From: Tubulanus polymorphus
Taxonomy: Eukaryota > Nemertea > Palaeonemertea > Tubulaniformes > Tubulanidae
Assembly: GCF_964204645.1 (NCBI RefSeq)
Contig: NC_134026.1
Coordinates: 806,001-870,000 of the forward strand
Direction of reading: 5' to 3'
DNA length: 64,000 nucleotides
Shown here: positions 22,830 through 34,157 of the stretch, piece after piece
How positions within the stretch are numbered: position 1 is the stretch's first letter
Layout: each line of letters starts with the position of its first letter
Translations under genes and position numbers: made by a program
Notes under the pieces: generated by a model
Seen by the model: only the letters and a program-made list of their open reading frames with translations
Told to the model about the DNA's origin: nothing
Database searches by the model: none

Positions 22830-23095
22830 GTGACAATCCAGTATAACCACTCCATTTGTATCCCGCGCAATCCCACAGATATGCCCGTCATTGACATCAC
22901 TCAGCACACTTTGTAGATAGGTGGGGGCAGTGAGGCCTCGTCATCCTAGTTTGCGTGTTCCGTATGAGGGCGTGTAGAGGGCAGAATTTCCTGACCGACT
23001 CTTTGTCTGACATCCTCGACACATGACCGGCGAAGGAGAGCTGACGCTTTCGGACATTAGTTTCGTTCCAGCAAACGTTGAAATTCGACAGAGAA
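22830..23095 (-). pseudogene. LINE 3'-end fragment, degenerate, inverted copy
   Basis: The minus-strand translation gives ALYTPSYGTRKLGRRG, then YLQSVLSDVNDGH and GIARDTNGVV, parallel to the plus-strand fragment at 22240-22545. A neighbouring frame holds VRKRQLSFAGHVSRMSDKE, the preceding GH-x-R motif of such elements, so a frameshift separates the two parts. Non-functional remnant. Confidence 0.6.
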
Positions 23096-23099
23096 ATCG

Positions 23100-25140
23100 G
23101 CCCTGAAAAATAAAACGGGTTAGAACCTGCAAAAAAGAACGGATTAATAAACACAGAACAGTACAGGACAGCACAGAGACACACAGTAATACACAAAACA
23201 TAAAGACGTCGTTCCTCAGGAAGCAGGAACAGGAGCAGGAGCGGGAGCGCAGCGAAAATCGCCAGGAGGAGAATCCACGGTAGCATGTTCACAGTGTGAG
23301 TGTGCAGAGGTGAATGGTCTATGCTTGTGTACACCGTGGTCAGCCGGTGACGTATTCAATAGCGCGTGTCAGAATGATATCAACAACTCTGAAAACCCGC
23401 AATTGTGTCTCTATTGTTGAATGGGTTTACATTATGAGGTTCCACCGCCGGGTTGAATACGCGCCAGTAGTCAGCTGAACAATATAGTGGAGGAACTTTA
23501 ATAAGGCCATGAAATAAATTACTTGATTCCCAACAGCTACTTCCGAATTTATAAGCATCCGCCTGTTTTTTTTTCTTAAATTCTAGAATGATTTATAAAT
23601 TATACCGACCGATAGCACTTCCAGTTAAAGATTCACACCAACACAGGTCTTCATATCATAGAAACCGCGTAAACATTTTTACTAATGAAATTAGTTTATT
23701 AGTCACGGACAGTTCATGCACACCGAGATAACTACCTCACATGCACGAGGAAAGCGGTCTATTTGAGTCATTGGGGAAAAACCCACTAATACCATGTATT
23801 CACGGTTATTCATCATTCATACTGTTATCACAGAATCCCATCAATAGACAGATTTTCATTAAAAAAACTCCTCGATTCAATTGAGGGGAGATATATGAGG
23901 CATTTTTAATTACTTGGAGCACCGATCCTCTGAAATTCTGCCAAAAACTTCATGCTTACCACTCATAATTAAAAAAAAAACAAATTGTTTTCTTTAATTT
24001 TGATACTCAACTGGAGATTAAACGGACGGTACATCATCATGTAAATTTAGGAAAGTCCATATTAGAATTTCGTTTCTTGATGTTCCTATTTACTCTTATC
24101 CCAATTTTTGATTTTGGTCAGAGTATGGCGGTATCAAATCATGCGTACAGGGTCAGTCTGTCCATGAGGATACTAGTTGTGATAAGTCAGACAAGTCATG
24201 ATTAGGCATTGATGCAATTCACTAAGTAAAAAACTGCCACCTGCCACTTTTTTCCACATTAAGTGTTAAATTTTGCTTAAGCCTACAAAAATCACGTCAT
24301 CATTGATGCCGGTCCTCTGATAGAAGAAAAATAAACTCAACAAAAAAAACCATTCAGTAAATGATAATGATAATATTGAGTTTATTAATTACAATGCAAT
24401 AAAAGTGGTTATTTTCAATTTGCCTCGCACAAATTCATACGCTCGCTGTTGTAATGAGGTCACATTTCTCTGGTGAAATTAATCCCTTAAGTTCCTAATC
24501 TTTGTTTCTTGGTGAAATAATGTACGTTGCATATTGACCCTCGCCATCAATGACTCTTGCCTTTCTTTCCTGCCACCTGAAATAATAAAAAGAAAGTATT
24601 TCTTAGTGGTTAATTATTGATGTCGAAAAGTCTGTAAAACATTCTTTGAATTTAGAAAATTATACAGCGGAACCTCGTTGCAACGAACGAGGCACTGCAG
24701 GGCACTGATTTGTAAAGATCTACAATAAATTTTTTTTAGTGTTAAAATGAATGTGTTTATTCAAAAGAAGAGTTGACGCACAAATGAGATCCGGGATAAG
24801 CCCGCAGTTATATGTTAGTTCACAGAAATCTGCTAATACTTATCACACGGAATATTGTATCTTCCTGAGTCTCTCTCGATCCGGTGATTTGCCGATTTGA
24901 AGGTGCACTCACATTTTTATCGAAAAACTGATATAAAATGGTCAAAACTGAAAGAGAAACTGGAACTCATAGGGAATTTTAAAATTCGGGGGCAGTATTC
25001 CTTTCAGCCGTTTGGAACAAGTCGTAAAATTCATGTGCTTATCTTATTTGATTAGAGTTACACTGACTGAATCTGATTTGACAAGATAAATTCGCCTATA
25101 GTGTCATGCCTGTCCCATTCAATAGGCCTAATTGAAGATA
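23100..25140. other. Intergenic DNA, no supported gene
   Basis: The hydrophobic frame at 23100-23300 (minus) has a Leu-rich stretch, but it runs directly into the LINE fragment and has no homologue that I recognise. The rest is AT-rich and holds nothing identifiable. Confidence 0.35.
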
Positions 25141-25410
25141 GAGACCGGTAACCTTTTACAGAAGCAGCTTCATGCCAACCAGTTTAGGCGCTTGATTAAA
25201 TTGACAAAACAGAACGGTATTTGAACTTAAGTAATTTTTACAGAATTCGGTAAGTAATTTACAGTCAAAAATGAAATGTAGTTCGTTGCCTAAAACGTTA
25301 CAGGTGGGACATAATCTATCGGTTCTCGGTAGATGGAGATTTGACAATTTATTTACCGGTAAGAGATAAGACCCAATCCCGAACTGGAATAAACTGGTCT
25401 TTACTGTCTG
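25141..25410 (-). pseudogene. Non-LTR retrotransposon RT C-terminal fragment
   Basis: The minus strand reads GIGSYLLPVNKLSNLHLPRT, then DRLCPTCNVLGNELHFIFDC: the zinc-knuckle-like C-x2-C-x8-H-x4-C segment that ends many LINE reverse-transcriptase proteins. No upstream RT motifs remain, so this is a truncated copy. Confidence 0.7.
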
Positions 25411-25554
25411 GTGCTGCCCCTACGTATTACGATAGCGGGAAAAACGTGAACTAACTTATTACTCGCTTGCCAAAGTCTTCGAACGGCTGTACTGGATAAA
25501 CTATTTACCGATTTGCGAGAATTCTAGTACCACTGAACCACCGATGCAGACTTG

Positions 25555-25616
25555 CTACGATTACGATTACGATTACGATTACGATTACGATTACGATTAC
25601 GATTACGATTACGATT
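25555..25616. repeat. TTACGA hexanucleotide microsatellite
   Basis: Ten near-perfect tandem copies of TTACGA. The apparent Asp-Tyr repeat protein in this frame is a by-product. Confidence 0.97.
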
Positions 25617-25670
25617 TTATTTACACTCCAACCATTTCCATGGTATATGGAGGAAAACTATTACACATAT

Positions 25671-25928
25671 CAGGGTCCGATCTAAGGAATGAAAGCCACT
25701 TGCCCAGGGGGCAAAGATATCTGAAATTTCGCTTGCCCCTCCAAAAGCTACTTGCCCTACTACACAGCCAGTCCGATTGGTGGCACTATAATCCGTTGTA
25801 TCGAGTGGGAAAAAGCTTTGTGACATAAGATTGCACTAGCCCGGGGGACAAGTAATAATGATAACCTACTTGCCCTGATGAGAATATATCTTGTCCCGGG
25901 CAATTGGACGTGCTTAGATCGGACCCTG
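25671..25928. mobile_element. TIR element, family C, copy 1
   Basis: A 258-bp element with terminal inverted repeats CAGGGTCCGATCTAAG and CTTAGATCGGACCCTG. The interior has CTTGCCC-type blocks on both halves. It is homologous over its full length to 46504-46755 in the opposite orientation. Non-coding, so a MITE or similar non-autonomous DNA transposon. Confidence 0.85.
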
Positions 25929-26987
25929 CAATATATACAAATATTTACAAAACAAAACTGAAGTAATCAAAATTTGGAGGATGAAAACAACAAAATATAT
26001 ACCCTACAATCCTTTTGGGGTGTGTCACCAGGCTTAAATCAGTTTAGGGATCAATTATCCAAATCAATAAGTATTTCACACGAAATAGGTGAAAAGTTAC
26101 GTTTTCCATTTCGAATTACGCCCAGCGTCCTGGAGAGTCACCAAGAAAAACCAATTCGAATATTAATTTAGTATTTCAAAACGATTGATAATTTGTGTGA
26201 AAATAAACTGGGTCCTCGATGCCAAAATACAGTGAATTGAATTTTGTTATTTGTAATTGCCGAATGAATGGTTAAGTAAATAATTCATATAAAACCTGAA
26301 AATCCTAAAATTATTGCCTAGAGATAAACATTAATTAAACCTATTCAGAAATATACCGTGGACCGGAGCTGTTTAATATCCGCAGTGCATTTAGTAAATT
26401 TATAACACATATAATATAAATCACGGGCTCGTAAAATAATTCTAAAAATTCTTTTTATATATATTGTACCTTGGATATTGGATAATCTAAGCTACAGTTC
26501 ACCCCCAAACTTCAAATACGAGTGAAAATACCTGTGAAATAAATTAGTGAAATTGAAAATCAGAACAGGTCCTATTTCAGGGTCATAAAACCAACTGATC
26601 TGACCGAAAGTCGCATTAAAATGCGCACCAAAATATAGAAAGTTGTTTTAACGGGTATAGACTAACGCAATGCAAGAGAGCCGTGATTTCGTTCGTCAGT
26701 TTCAGTAAAACAGTAAACATAGAAAACAAATATACTCTATGAAAAGGTGGATAAATAACGAGTCACTTAAAATCAAATATTTTATCAGTAGATATAGTGA
26801 CGGGTAATGCGGTAGTTTGGATCGGATTTCAATCTCAGTTTACAAGCGTCTCTATGGATTTATTCAATACCGTTAAGAAGTGTTTATGATTTACTTGTAT
26901 TTTTGGCACAGGAGGAGGAAGGTCGTACTCGCAGAATTCGGTCATATTTAACTTAGATTGTTTATCTTCGGAAGCGAGCTTATAAAA
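25929..26987 (+). other. Upstream region and probable 5' UTR of the LRR gene
   Basis: AT-rich DNA without a recognised gene. A good splice acceptor (TGTATTTTTGGCACAG) ends at 26911, so the start-containing exon may begin at 26912, leaving 76 nt of 5' UTR before the ATG and implying an upstream non-coding exon that I cannot place. Confidence 0.4.
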
Positions 26988-28070
26988 ATGGCCCGCGCAC
27001 CTCTGACTCAGAGGGATATCGGCAGTAGTGGTTCGTTATCGTTGAACAGGGAATACAAGAAAACTTCTCGAGGAAAACCTTCGCGATCTTTACATGAAAT
27101 GGATAAAAAACAACTGCGATTGTGGATCGACAGGAACGATAGTTTGTACCCGGGATTGAAACGGTTGAAATTACGCGGCAAAGAATTGTCGAAAATGCCA
27201 AATTCGTTGTGGGGTTTGATAGATTTAGAAATGTTAGATTTGAGTCCAGAACGCGAGTCGTGTATGGACTATCGATTACCTCACGTTCCGAGAGAAATCA
27301 GCAAACTGATCAATTTGAAAATCTTACTTTTAGACACTAATCAGTTGATATCGTTACCGTCGGAATTATGTTTGTTGACGAGTTTGGAAAGATTGACTCT
27401 TAGCAACAACCTGTTGTCCGAGTTGCCGAATGATATGCCAAGAATGCGTCGACTACAAAGTCTTCATTTGGCCAATAACGATTTCAAAGAATTTCCAATC
27501 CAAATTTGCGACATTCCTAGGTTAGAATTTTTCGATATCAGCGGCAACAAAATACGTAGTGTACCGGAAAGAATTTCCCATCTGAAACATCTAGAATCGT
27601 TGATTTTATTTGATAATAAGATAGAGCGTCTACCAGACGGATTGTGCGCGTTGATACGTCTTCGATTGTTCTGGGTCGGTAATAATCGTATCAAATATTT
27701 ACCTCGAGAATTTGGTAAGTTGAAATTATTGGACTGGGGCTGGCACTACACTTCAACGACCATGGACGGGAACCCACTCATTCACCCTCCTATAGACGTG
27801 TGTCGACAAGGACCCGACGCCATCGAAGATTACATGCAGCGAATGGGTCACCATGTCCAACGTGAACAAGATCGAATTTACGTCAAAGACAAACCCTACA
27901 AAGTGCCACCTATCGTCGAAATAAATGACGACGATGAAGAACAAGAATTGATTGAACTGGAAGAGGAGAGAGCGAACGATTTCTTGACTGTCGATCATAG
28001 GAAATCAATCCGGGAACTACGACGGGGTTCGACCCCGATTCCGTCACCGTTACCGGATCAAGACTGGTAA
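26988..28070 (+). CDS. Leucine-rich repeat protein
   Basis: A 360-residue intracellular-type LRR protein in a single coding exon. I chose the ATG at 26988 for its AAAATGG context; the frame opens slightly upstream without an earlier ATG. After a basic N-terminal segment of about 45 residues come seven to eight 23-residue LRRs of the SHOC2/LRCH type (LKILLLDTNQLISLP, LERLTLSNNLLSELP, LESLILFDNKIERLP). The block closes with GNPLIHPPIDVC and AIEDYM, the cap seen in many LRRC proteins. An acidic stretch (EINDDDEEQELIELEEE) and a Pro-rich tail follow. There is no signal peptide or membrane segment. Such proteins are usually scaffolds, but the partner cannot be told from sequence and I do not assign an orthologue. 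An AATAAA lies about 260 bp after the stop. Confidence 0.88.
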   Translation: MARAPLTQRDIGSSGSLSLNREYKKTSRGKPSRSLHEMDKKQLRLWIDRNDSLYPGLKRLKLRGKELSKMPNSLWGLIDLEMLDLSPERESCMDYRLPHVPREISKLINLKILLLDTNQLISLPSELCLLTSLERLTLSNNLLSELPNDMPRMRRLQSLHLANNDFKEFPIQICDIPRLEFFDISGNKIRSVPERISHLKHLESLILFDNKIERLPDGLCALIRLRLFWVGNNRIKYLPREFGKLKLLDWGWHYTSTTMDGNPLIHPPIDVCRQGPDAIEDYMQRMGHHVQREQDRIYVKDKPYKVPPIVEINDDDEEQELIELEEERANDFLTVDHRKSIRELRRGSTPIPSPLPDQDW

Positions 28071-28326
28071 ATCTCGCCCTATCCACTGTTTGAAATTGGG
28101 TCTGAAATCTTGATCATTGTCCATTTCTGTGTCTTAGACCCGAGTTAGTTTTTGCCTATATCTAGACATAATTTGATTTAATTTCAACTCATACATATAG
28201 AATGATATAAATTTACAAACAGATGAACTAAATCAATATATGAGAAATAATCGTGATTAAATCGTTTCCTCTATCCACATTGTATTGTTTATATAGTTGT
28301 AATACATTTCTGTAATTTATGATTGA

Positions 28327-28332
28327 AATAAA
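28327..28332 (+). terminator. Poly(A) signal of the LRR gene
   Basis: AATAAA about 260 bp downstream of the LRR stop codon, in AT-rich sequence followed by T-rich DNA. A normal 3' UTR length. Confidence 0.6.
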
Positions 28333-28350
28333 ATTTGTTATCACTATTTT

Positions 28351-29190
28351 GTTATAGCTCTTATGTTCAGATCACAACGATACGTTTTATTTCAGATTTG
28401 TTTCTTTCATGGTTGATTATTATCATTCATATATTTACATTATATCATATAATAAGGCAACAGATACTCCCACAGTTGAAAACTACACTAACCGGATTTT
28501 AATAAAATGAATAGTGTTCTTGCATAGAGTTATTATACGAATCTCGATCCAACACATCCGTTATACTTAAAAAACATAAACCCATTAACTGAGAAAAATG
28601 AATTTCCCATACCCCCTGGGAATATCAGAAATGATCACATTGTCTTTTTTTGTATTCGCCGAATACTGTCAGCATGTATCGTCACTCCAGGTGTATGACT
28701 GGTTTCTTCCAAGGAAAAAAACAAAATTAATTTCTCGATTACGTCTGTGATTGAAAAAGCATGGGAAAGTTCACGAGTACAATTTTACATTAATATACTC
28801 GCTAGTCGCTTAGGGTTAGTGATTGAATTGGAGACAACTTCCAAAATTATCAATTAAATTCGAATAATCGATTAAACAGTAGCTTTACATTGTCAAAGAA
28901 AAATCTTAAATGAACAAATGTTTTCAGTCTTTAGACTCGGGGGTGTCCTCTCAATAAACTATATTTTGTCAATGTTATATTTCTCAATAAATATATGATT
29001 ACAATAACAATGTGAACATTGAATATGATTTTATTTCTAGAAATAAAATCATATTCATGTTCAATGTTCACAATTTTGCAAAGCCATGATTAAAGCGAGA
29101 CCTCTTCGAAGAAAACTTCAAATGAGTGGTGATGATTTCCTGTTAAGGATGTCTCCGCGGGAGACCGTGTGCTAATGCTTCCCGATGTGA
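28351..29190. other. Intergenic DNA between LRR and cyclase genes
   Basis: AT-rich spacer with no supported gene. Its main feature is a long palindrome at 29012-29071. Confidence 0.5.
29012..29071. repeat. 60-bp palindrome
   Basis: Centred on TTCTAGAA at about 29038. The inner 17-bp arms are perfect with no loop (AATATGATTTTATTTCT and its complement). The outer GTGAACATTG arm is also matched after a 6-nt insertion on the right (ATGTTC duplicated). Confidence 0.85.
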
Positions 29191-29194
29191 TAAT

Positions 29195-29212
29195 TATATA
29201 AAGGGACGTCAC
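29195..29212 (+). promoter_or_regulatory. Candidate core promoter of the cyclase gene
   Basis: TATATAAAG at 29195-29203 is followed at once by GGACGTCACGTC, a CRE-like pair of ACGTC sites. It lies about 280 bp upstream of the cyclase ATG on the same strand with no intervening gene. Motif-based only; transcription start not observed. Confidence 0.35.
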
Positions 29213-29478
29213 GTCTAAAGGAGGAAGTAGTTAGGAACTTGTAAATGCGTCTAATTAGACCTACGCGTATCATTTTATTATCCTATGTACACTATCATTT
29301 GCGAAGCCAGATTTATTTCAAACACCGTCAGAGATGTTCACACCCAGTTATCAAATCGTTCTCTTCTAGTTAGGTTTTTTTAAATAGTTCTGACGTTTTT
29401 TGAAGCAACGCTGTTATTAATAAGGTTGCCATAGCAAACTCTAAAAGACGACTCCAAAAGCTGCCGTGATCGGAGAAA

Positions 29479-32400
29479 ATGAAGAAGTCACGATGGAGCC
29501 GACCTGTAAATGATGATGAGAGTTTTAAGTCGGGTATCAGTAGGGCAGGAAATATAATGCTGAGTAAGGATACGATATCGTCCTCTGTGAGTTCACTAAC
29601 GCCGTCACAACTAAACGCTGCTATTTTGAATTTGCTGAATATTTCACCTGAAAGCGGACGATTTGTATGTCAAGGTAGGTCCGCTGAATTCGTGAATTAG
29701 AATGAATAAGAAAGTTGTGTTGCGAAATCAATATTCATCTTTTTCGCTAAACGTTGTTTGAAGTATTGACGATTCACCGAAATTCAAAATCCAAAAGTGC
29801 TACAATTTTACAGATACAAGATATTTTTCTTTTAATCTGCGTTTGTTTTTAGGTGACCCACTTACAACTAAAGGCAAACGAATACAAGTTTTGAAGATTT
29901 TGTCCACTGTATCCATCCCGCTTTTGATTTTATTGGGTCTAACCGCAAATGTTTTCAGCGGAATGTTGAAAGCTCACAAGTCGTTACAATCAGTAAGAGA
30001 TATCGTGTATCACGGAGCTGAGATCGGCTCCTTGATTCACCAGTTACAGCGAGAACGTGACGTCAGTTCCCTTTATATCAGCGTCATCGGACCGAGCACG
30101 AAAAAACGTCTAATCAATCAGTACCCGCTGACAGACAACGCCATCGCAAACCTCTCCTTCTGGTCGTCTGACGGAGAATTAATCAGCGACAGACCGGAAT
30201 TCAAGAATCGCGAGACCTTCCAAAATTACCTCAATCGTCATCGATATCGTCTGGATACTGCTAACTCAACATTAGTCGACGAACTTTTATTCTATACAGA
30301 GAATAACGAAATACTTTTGAAATGGCTTTCCGATTCTGTATCGGATATACGTACGGGGGACTTGTGGACACTGTTAGTCGCATACTTAGAACTGCTCCAA
30401 GCTAAAGATAGTTTTGGGTTAGAGCGTGGTTTGGGGATAATTTACTTCGTTCGCGGAGGTTTCCCGACGTACGAAACGTATTTACAGTTTCTTTATTATC
30501 AAGATGACGCGAACATCACTTTTGAATCAGCGCGTTTATTTTCCCCGTTAGTTATGGAGATGTACAGAGAAACCATCCGTGGTAACGACAGTTTTTTCGA
30601 GCAAATCAACGAGTTCAGAATCGAGGCTCGCGAAAATAACTTGACTACTAAACCGAACGAGGAGCGTGCAGAGGTGAGTGAGGCGACGTCACCCACTGAA
30701 CATCTCATTATTAGACACCCATTATCAATATAGTTCTAGCTTCAAAGATCGTTAGAGATCGAGTCGAAACTTCATAGATTCAGACGACTAACTACATCTT
30801 ATACATCTATCAATATTATGGTGGTAGAATATAATAGAATATAACTTAAATGTTCTTGGCATTATGTGTCATACATCATCACATCAGTGCATGAGAATAA
30901 TCTAAGTGTTCATGATAAGACTCCTCTGACCGCTTGAAACTCACTGATTCCTTTCGCCAATTTCTCTACAGACTTGCATTTCCTGAGTCGGCGCTTTTGA
31001 GCATTTAATGGAAAGGCGCCTTATACGTGTTGCAATGATGATGATAATGAAAACTCCTAGAAATGAATAATGTTTCAATCTAATTCCATCTAACTGAGCA
31101 ATAAAGTTATAAAGGTTATGTGTTCACCGAATGGTTCAACTGAATATTTTTGTAGATTTGGTATTCGTTGATGTCGCTGTATATCGATCATTTATTCGAT
31201 ACATCAGTTCGACTGAGGAATAAAATTCTCGCAGTTCTCGACGAACGCCTCGACAACGACCTCGCTAATATCGTCATTATAGCTTTAGTATTCGCTATAG
31301 TTATTATACTGTGCCCGGTGATTTTGAATGCTGTTTATGAACTGACTTCTAGTATTCAAGGATATTCCTTGAATCTTGCTGACAGGTAATGATTAATCGT
31401 TCGATTCCCTCCTGTTCGATTCATCCATACGGGCTACATCTTTGATTTTCAGATTTTTTCGAATTTTCTATCTATATAATATCGACCCTCAATTCTGTAA
31501 ACTATTTGTTCTTCTATGCGCCGCGATTCCTTGTTGTTGACATCAGGATCCAGTTCCACTTGCATCGTCAGTCCAAATTAAAACTATTTGACAACCTTCA
31601 ATATTACCTAGAGTATCAAAGTTTTAAATGGATTTAATTATCTAAAACCTGGATAGATGAATCTACATCAATGGTAACCTTCAGAAGCTTGCAAAATAGC
31701 AAATATGTCCATTTTCAGAACTAAAGCTTTGAATCGTGAGAAGAAACGAACCGACACGCTGCTCTATCAAATGTTACCCAAACAAGTGGCTGAACAGTTG
31801 AAAAACAATATGGAAGTGAAGGCTGAATCGTTCTCCGATGTGACTATATTTTTCTCCGATATTGTTGGTTTTACTCAAATCTCTGCTAGAAGTTCTCCAA
31901 TACAGGTCGGTTTTTACGTGTTGGTCGTCGTCAACTCGAGATGTATTTCGTAATTCAACGTCTTTTCTCAAATGTTTTTGCAGGTAGTTCAAATGTTGAA
32001 CAGTCTTTATACATGTTTCGACAAACGTATCGAATTGTACGATGTTTATAAGGTAGAAACTATCGGTGATGCCTACATGGTGGCTTCAGGTGAGATAGAA
32101 CTTAGATCAGACGATTTTTGGAAATACCTATTATGTCACACATGCGTCTGAATGTGGCTGTTTTTAGGATTGCCCACACGAAATGGAAGAAGACACTCCG
32201 CTGAGATCGGAACGATGGCTTTGGACCTACTCGATCAGATTGCGCTGTTAGAAATCCCACACTTGCCAGGGACTGTGTTCCAGCTTCGGATTGGTTGTCA
32301 TACGGGTTTGTCATCTATAGCTGAAATAAGAAGGCACTAGTCATTGAAAATAGACAATTTTTACGGGTTTTTTTTCTGATTGTTTTACCAGGTCCGGTCG

Positions 32401-33846
32401 TTGCTGGGATTGTCGGATCGAAAATGCCACGATATTGTTTGTTTGGTGAATCAGTAACTATTGCATCAAAGATGGAATCACTCGGAGTTCGTAAGTGTTC
32501 AATAAACTTCAATGATAGAATAGTCGAAAATCATTATTTTAATTCCTTCATCTCAAATGTCGTAGATATTCAAAACGAATGTAACATGTGGAGTCAAAGC
32601 GTATCGAATGGCAATAGCTACATATGGTTATAAATTAAGTGATATTAAGATGTATTTTTTAAGCGGGAAAGATTCACATGAGTTGGTATTGTTACTCGGC
32701 GTTAGATGCACTTGGTGGTTTCGTTATGTCTTGTCGCGAGGAAGACGTCGTCGTGGTAAGTGCTCTTACTCCCTAAACCAACATGGTCTCCTTACCTACC
32801 AACTCGTTCTCTACAGTGTAGTCAGGATCCTACTGTTTTCATGCGCGCCGATACGAAATTATGGAAAGTAGAGCTTTTCTCTGCACCTCAAATTCTATAC
32901 GTAAAACTGTCAGGGAAAGCCCGTCTTTTAAACGTTATCTTAAAACTTACCTTGTTAGAAGAACATTTGAAGTGTGATTATACTTTTATATCTTCTAAAT
33001 TTCTCACAATGTTTTACTACATTTTGATGATCCTTATATTTTTATACTTTAAAGCGCCGTGATCAAATTCAAATAGTACGGGGCGCTATATAAGAAAAAA
33101 GATATTATCATTACTATCATTATCATTATTTATTACCATTACTATTACTATCATTATTATTATTATTATTATTATTATACAACTCTTTTGAGAAAAGAGG
33201 CATTGGGAAATGAATCGGATGATTGCGTTCAAAAACGGAAATTAATTCAATTGTATTTCATTTTTAGTTACACTCGCTTCATACTGTTTATTTGATTAGG
33301 ATGATTTAGTATTAACCAAGGCAATGGAAGGTGAGACAGCCACTTATTGGTTATTAGATCGTATCGGCAGAAGGCAAATGATGCCTCGATTGGCTGATGA
33401 CGGTTCTGATCTAGCGACAACTAGTGAAAATGGTAAATTTACAAATTTGATCTATTCGTACTGAGTTCACGTAGGATACGCCTTCGAAATAAGCTCTTCG
33501 CCGCGTGTTCAAAATCTTTGATTTTCTTAAGTGATTTTTGTAAAATTTATGAAATATTCTCTAGGGAGGTGACCGGTCGGTCTGTGTACTAGAAAATGCA
33601 GTGTTCTCAATGTTAGAAAGATAAATCTACTTTACAGATTACCGGTACTCCCGCGTGTGGAATAAAAGAAATTTCAATTTTGCAGAAATATTCATCTTAA
33701 AATATCCTACATCAATATCTATCATCGAACACTTATTTGACATAAATTTCGTGTTTTTAGATCATGAAAGTAAAGCGAGTACTCCGGTTCATCAGGATAC
33801 AAACAGTGGTGTTGTTGCCGGTACAAGTGGAGTTCAACACCGATGA
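29479..33846 (+). CDS. NIT-domain transmembrane guanylate cyclase (alpha-like catalytic residues)
   Basis: Ten coding exons join in phase: 29479-29674, 29853-30673, 31156-31385, 31719-31905, 31984-32089, 32168-32305, 32392-32490, 32664-32755, 33300-33432, 33761-33846, giving 695 residues. Order: cytosolic tail of about 78 residues, TM1 (79-101), an extracellular nitrate/nitrite-sensing (NIT) domain (about 110-340, [13 protein letters not shown] motif), TM2 (377-401), signalling helix ([14 protein letters not shown]), class III cyclase domain (about 450-630), short tail. Metal-binding aspartates D463 (FFSDIVGFT) and D507 (ETIGDAY) are present. Guanine-selective E503 and C575 (RYCLFGE) are present. 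The transition-state Asn and Arg are T582 and K586 (VTIASKMES), as in soluble cyclase alpha subunits. NIT-GCs are known from several marine invertebrates; in the annelid Platynereis they act in nitric oxide-dependent photoreceptor signalling. There is no kinase-homology or ANF-type domain. Exon 8 uses the acceptor TATTTTTTAAG at 32663, which restores the VPGKIHMSW segment. Confidence 0.93.
30985..31060 (+). repeat. SINE/LINE 3'-tail-like fragment
   Basis: Within the second cyclase intron. GGAAAGGCGCCTTATACG followed by a (GATGAT)n-type tail resembles the 3' end of the SINE at 41336-41651 (GCGCTATATAAATGTC plus ATT-rich tail). Too short to classify. Confidence 0.35.
33050..33182 (+). repeat. 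SINE-like tail with ATT/ATC microsatellite
   Basis: GGGGCGCTATATAAG is followed by about 75 bp of ATTATC and ATT repeats in the intron between cyclase exons 8 and 9. The GCGCTATATAA string matches the 3' part of the intact SINE in the MYBBP1A gene. Confidence 0.5.
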
Positions 33847-34072
33847 AAATGTTTCCCAGCCCCGGTGTCACTATCTTCATGTAAAATCCAAAAAGTGTTA
33901 CCATATTTTCAATGTCTTGCATCCAAAAAAAAATCTTCGGAGTTCATATATATATGTAGTAATTTTGTGCATGTATTTTGTACTATTGTGCTCTCCAGAT
34001 GTGACATTTTTCCAAAACAGACGGAATTTAATAATCTTATGAATTAACCTTTGGCGAGAAAAAGTTTCCGGT

Positions 34073-34078
34073 AATAAA
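34073..34078 (+). terminator. Poly(A) signal of the cyclase gene
   Basis: AATAAA about 230 bp after the cyclase stop codon, the first good signal on this strand. Confidence 0.5.
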
Positions 34079-34157
34079 GTATATTATCTTGATATAAAAT
34101 AGACTATCATTTGAAAATCCGGGACAGATCCATAGTATCATAGTTAATTGAAATTAG

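Noticed and set aside
22897-23334. 145-codon ORF with Leu-rich N-terminus resembling a signal peptide
   Set aside because: It runs into a LINE fragment in another frame and has repeat-derived composition.
25544-25828. ORF with Asp-Tyr repeats
   Set aside because: Translation of the TTACGA microsatellite and a TIR element.
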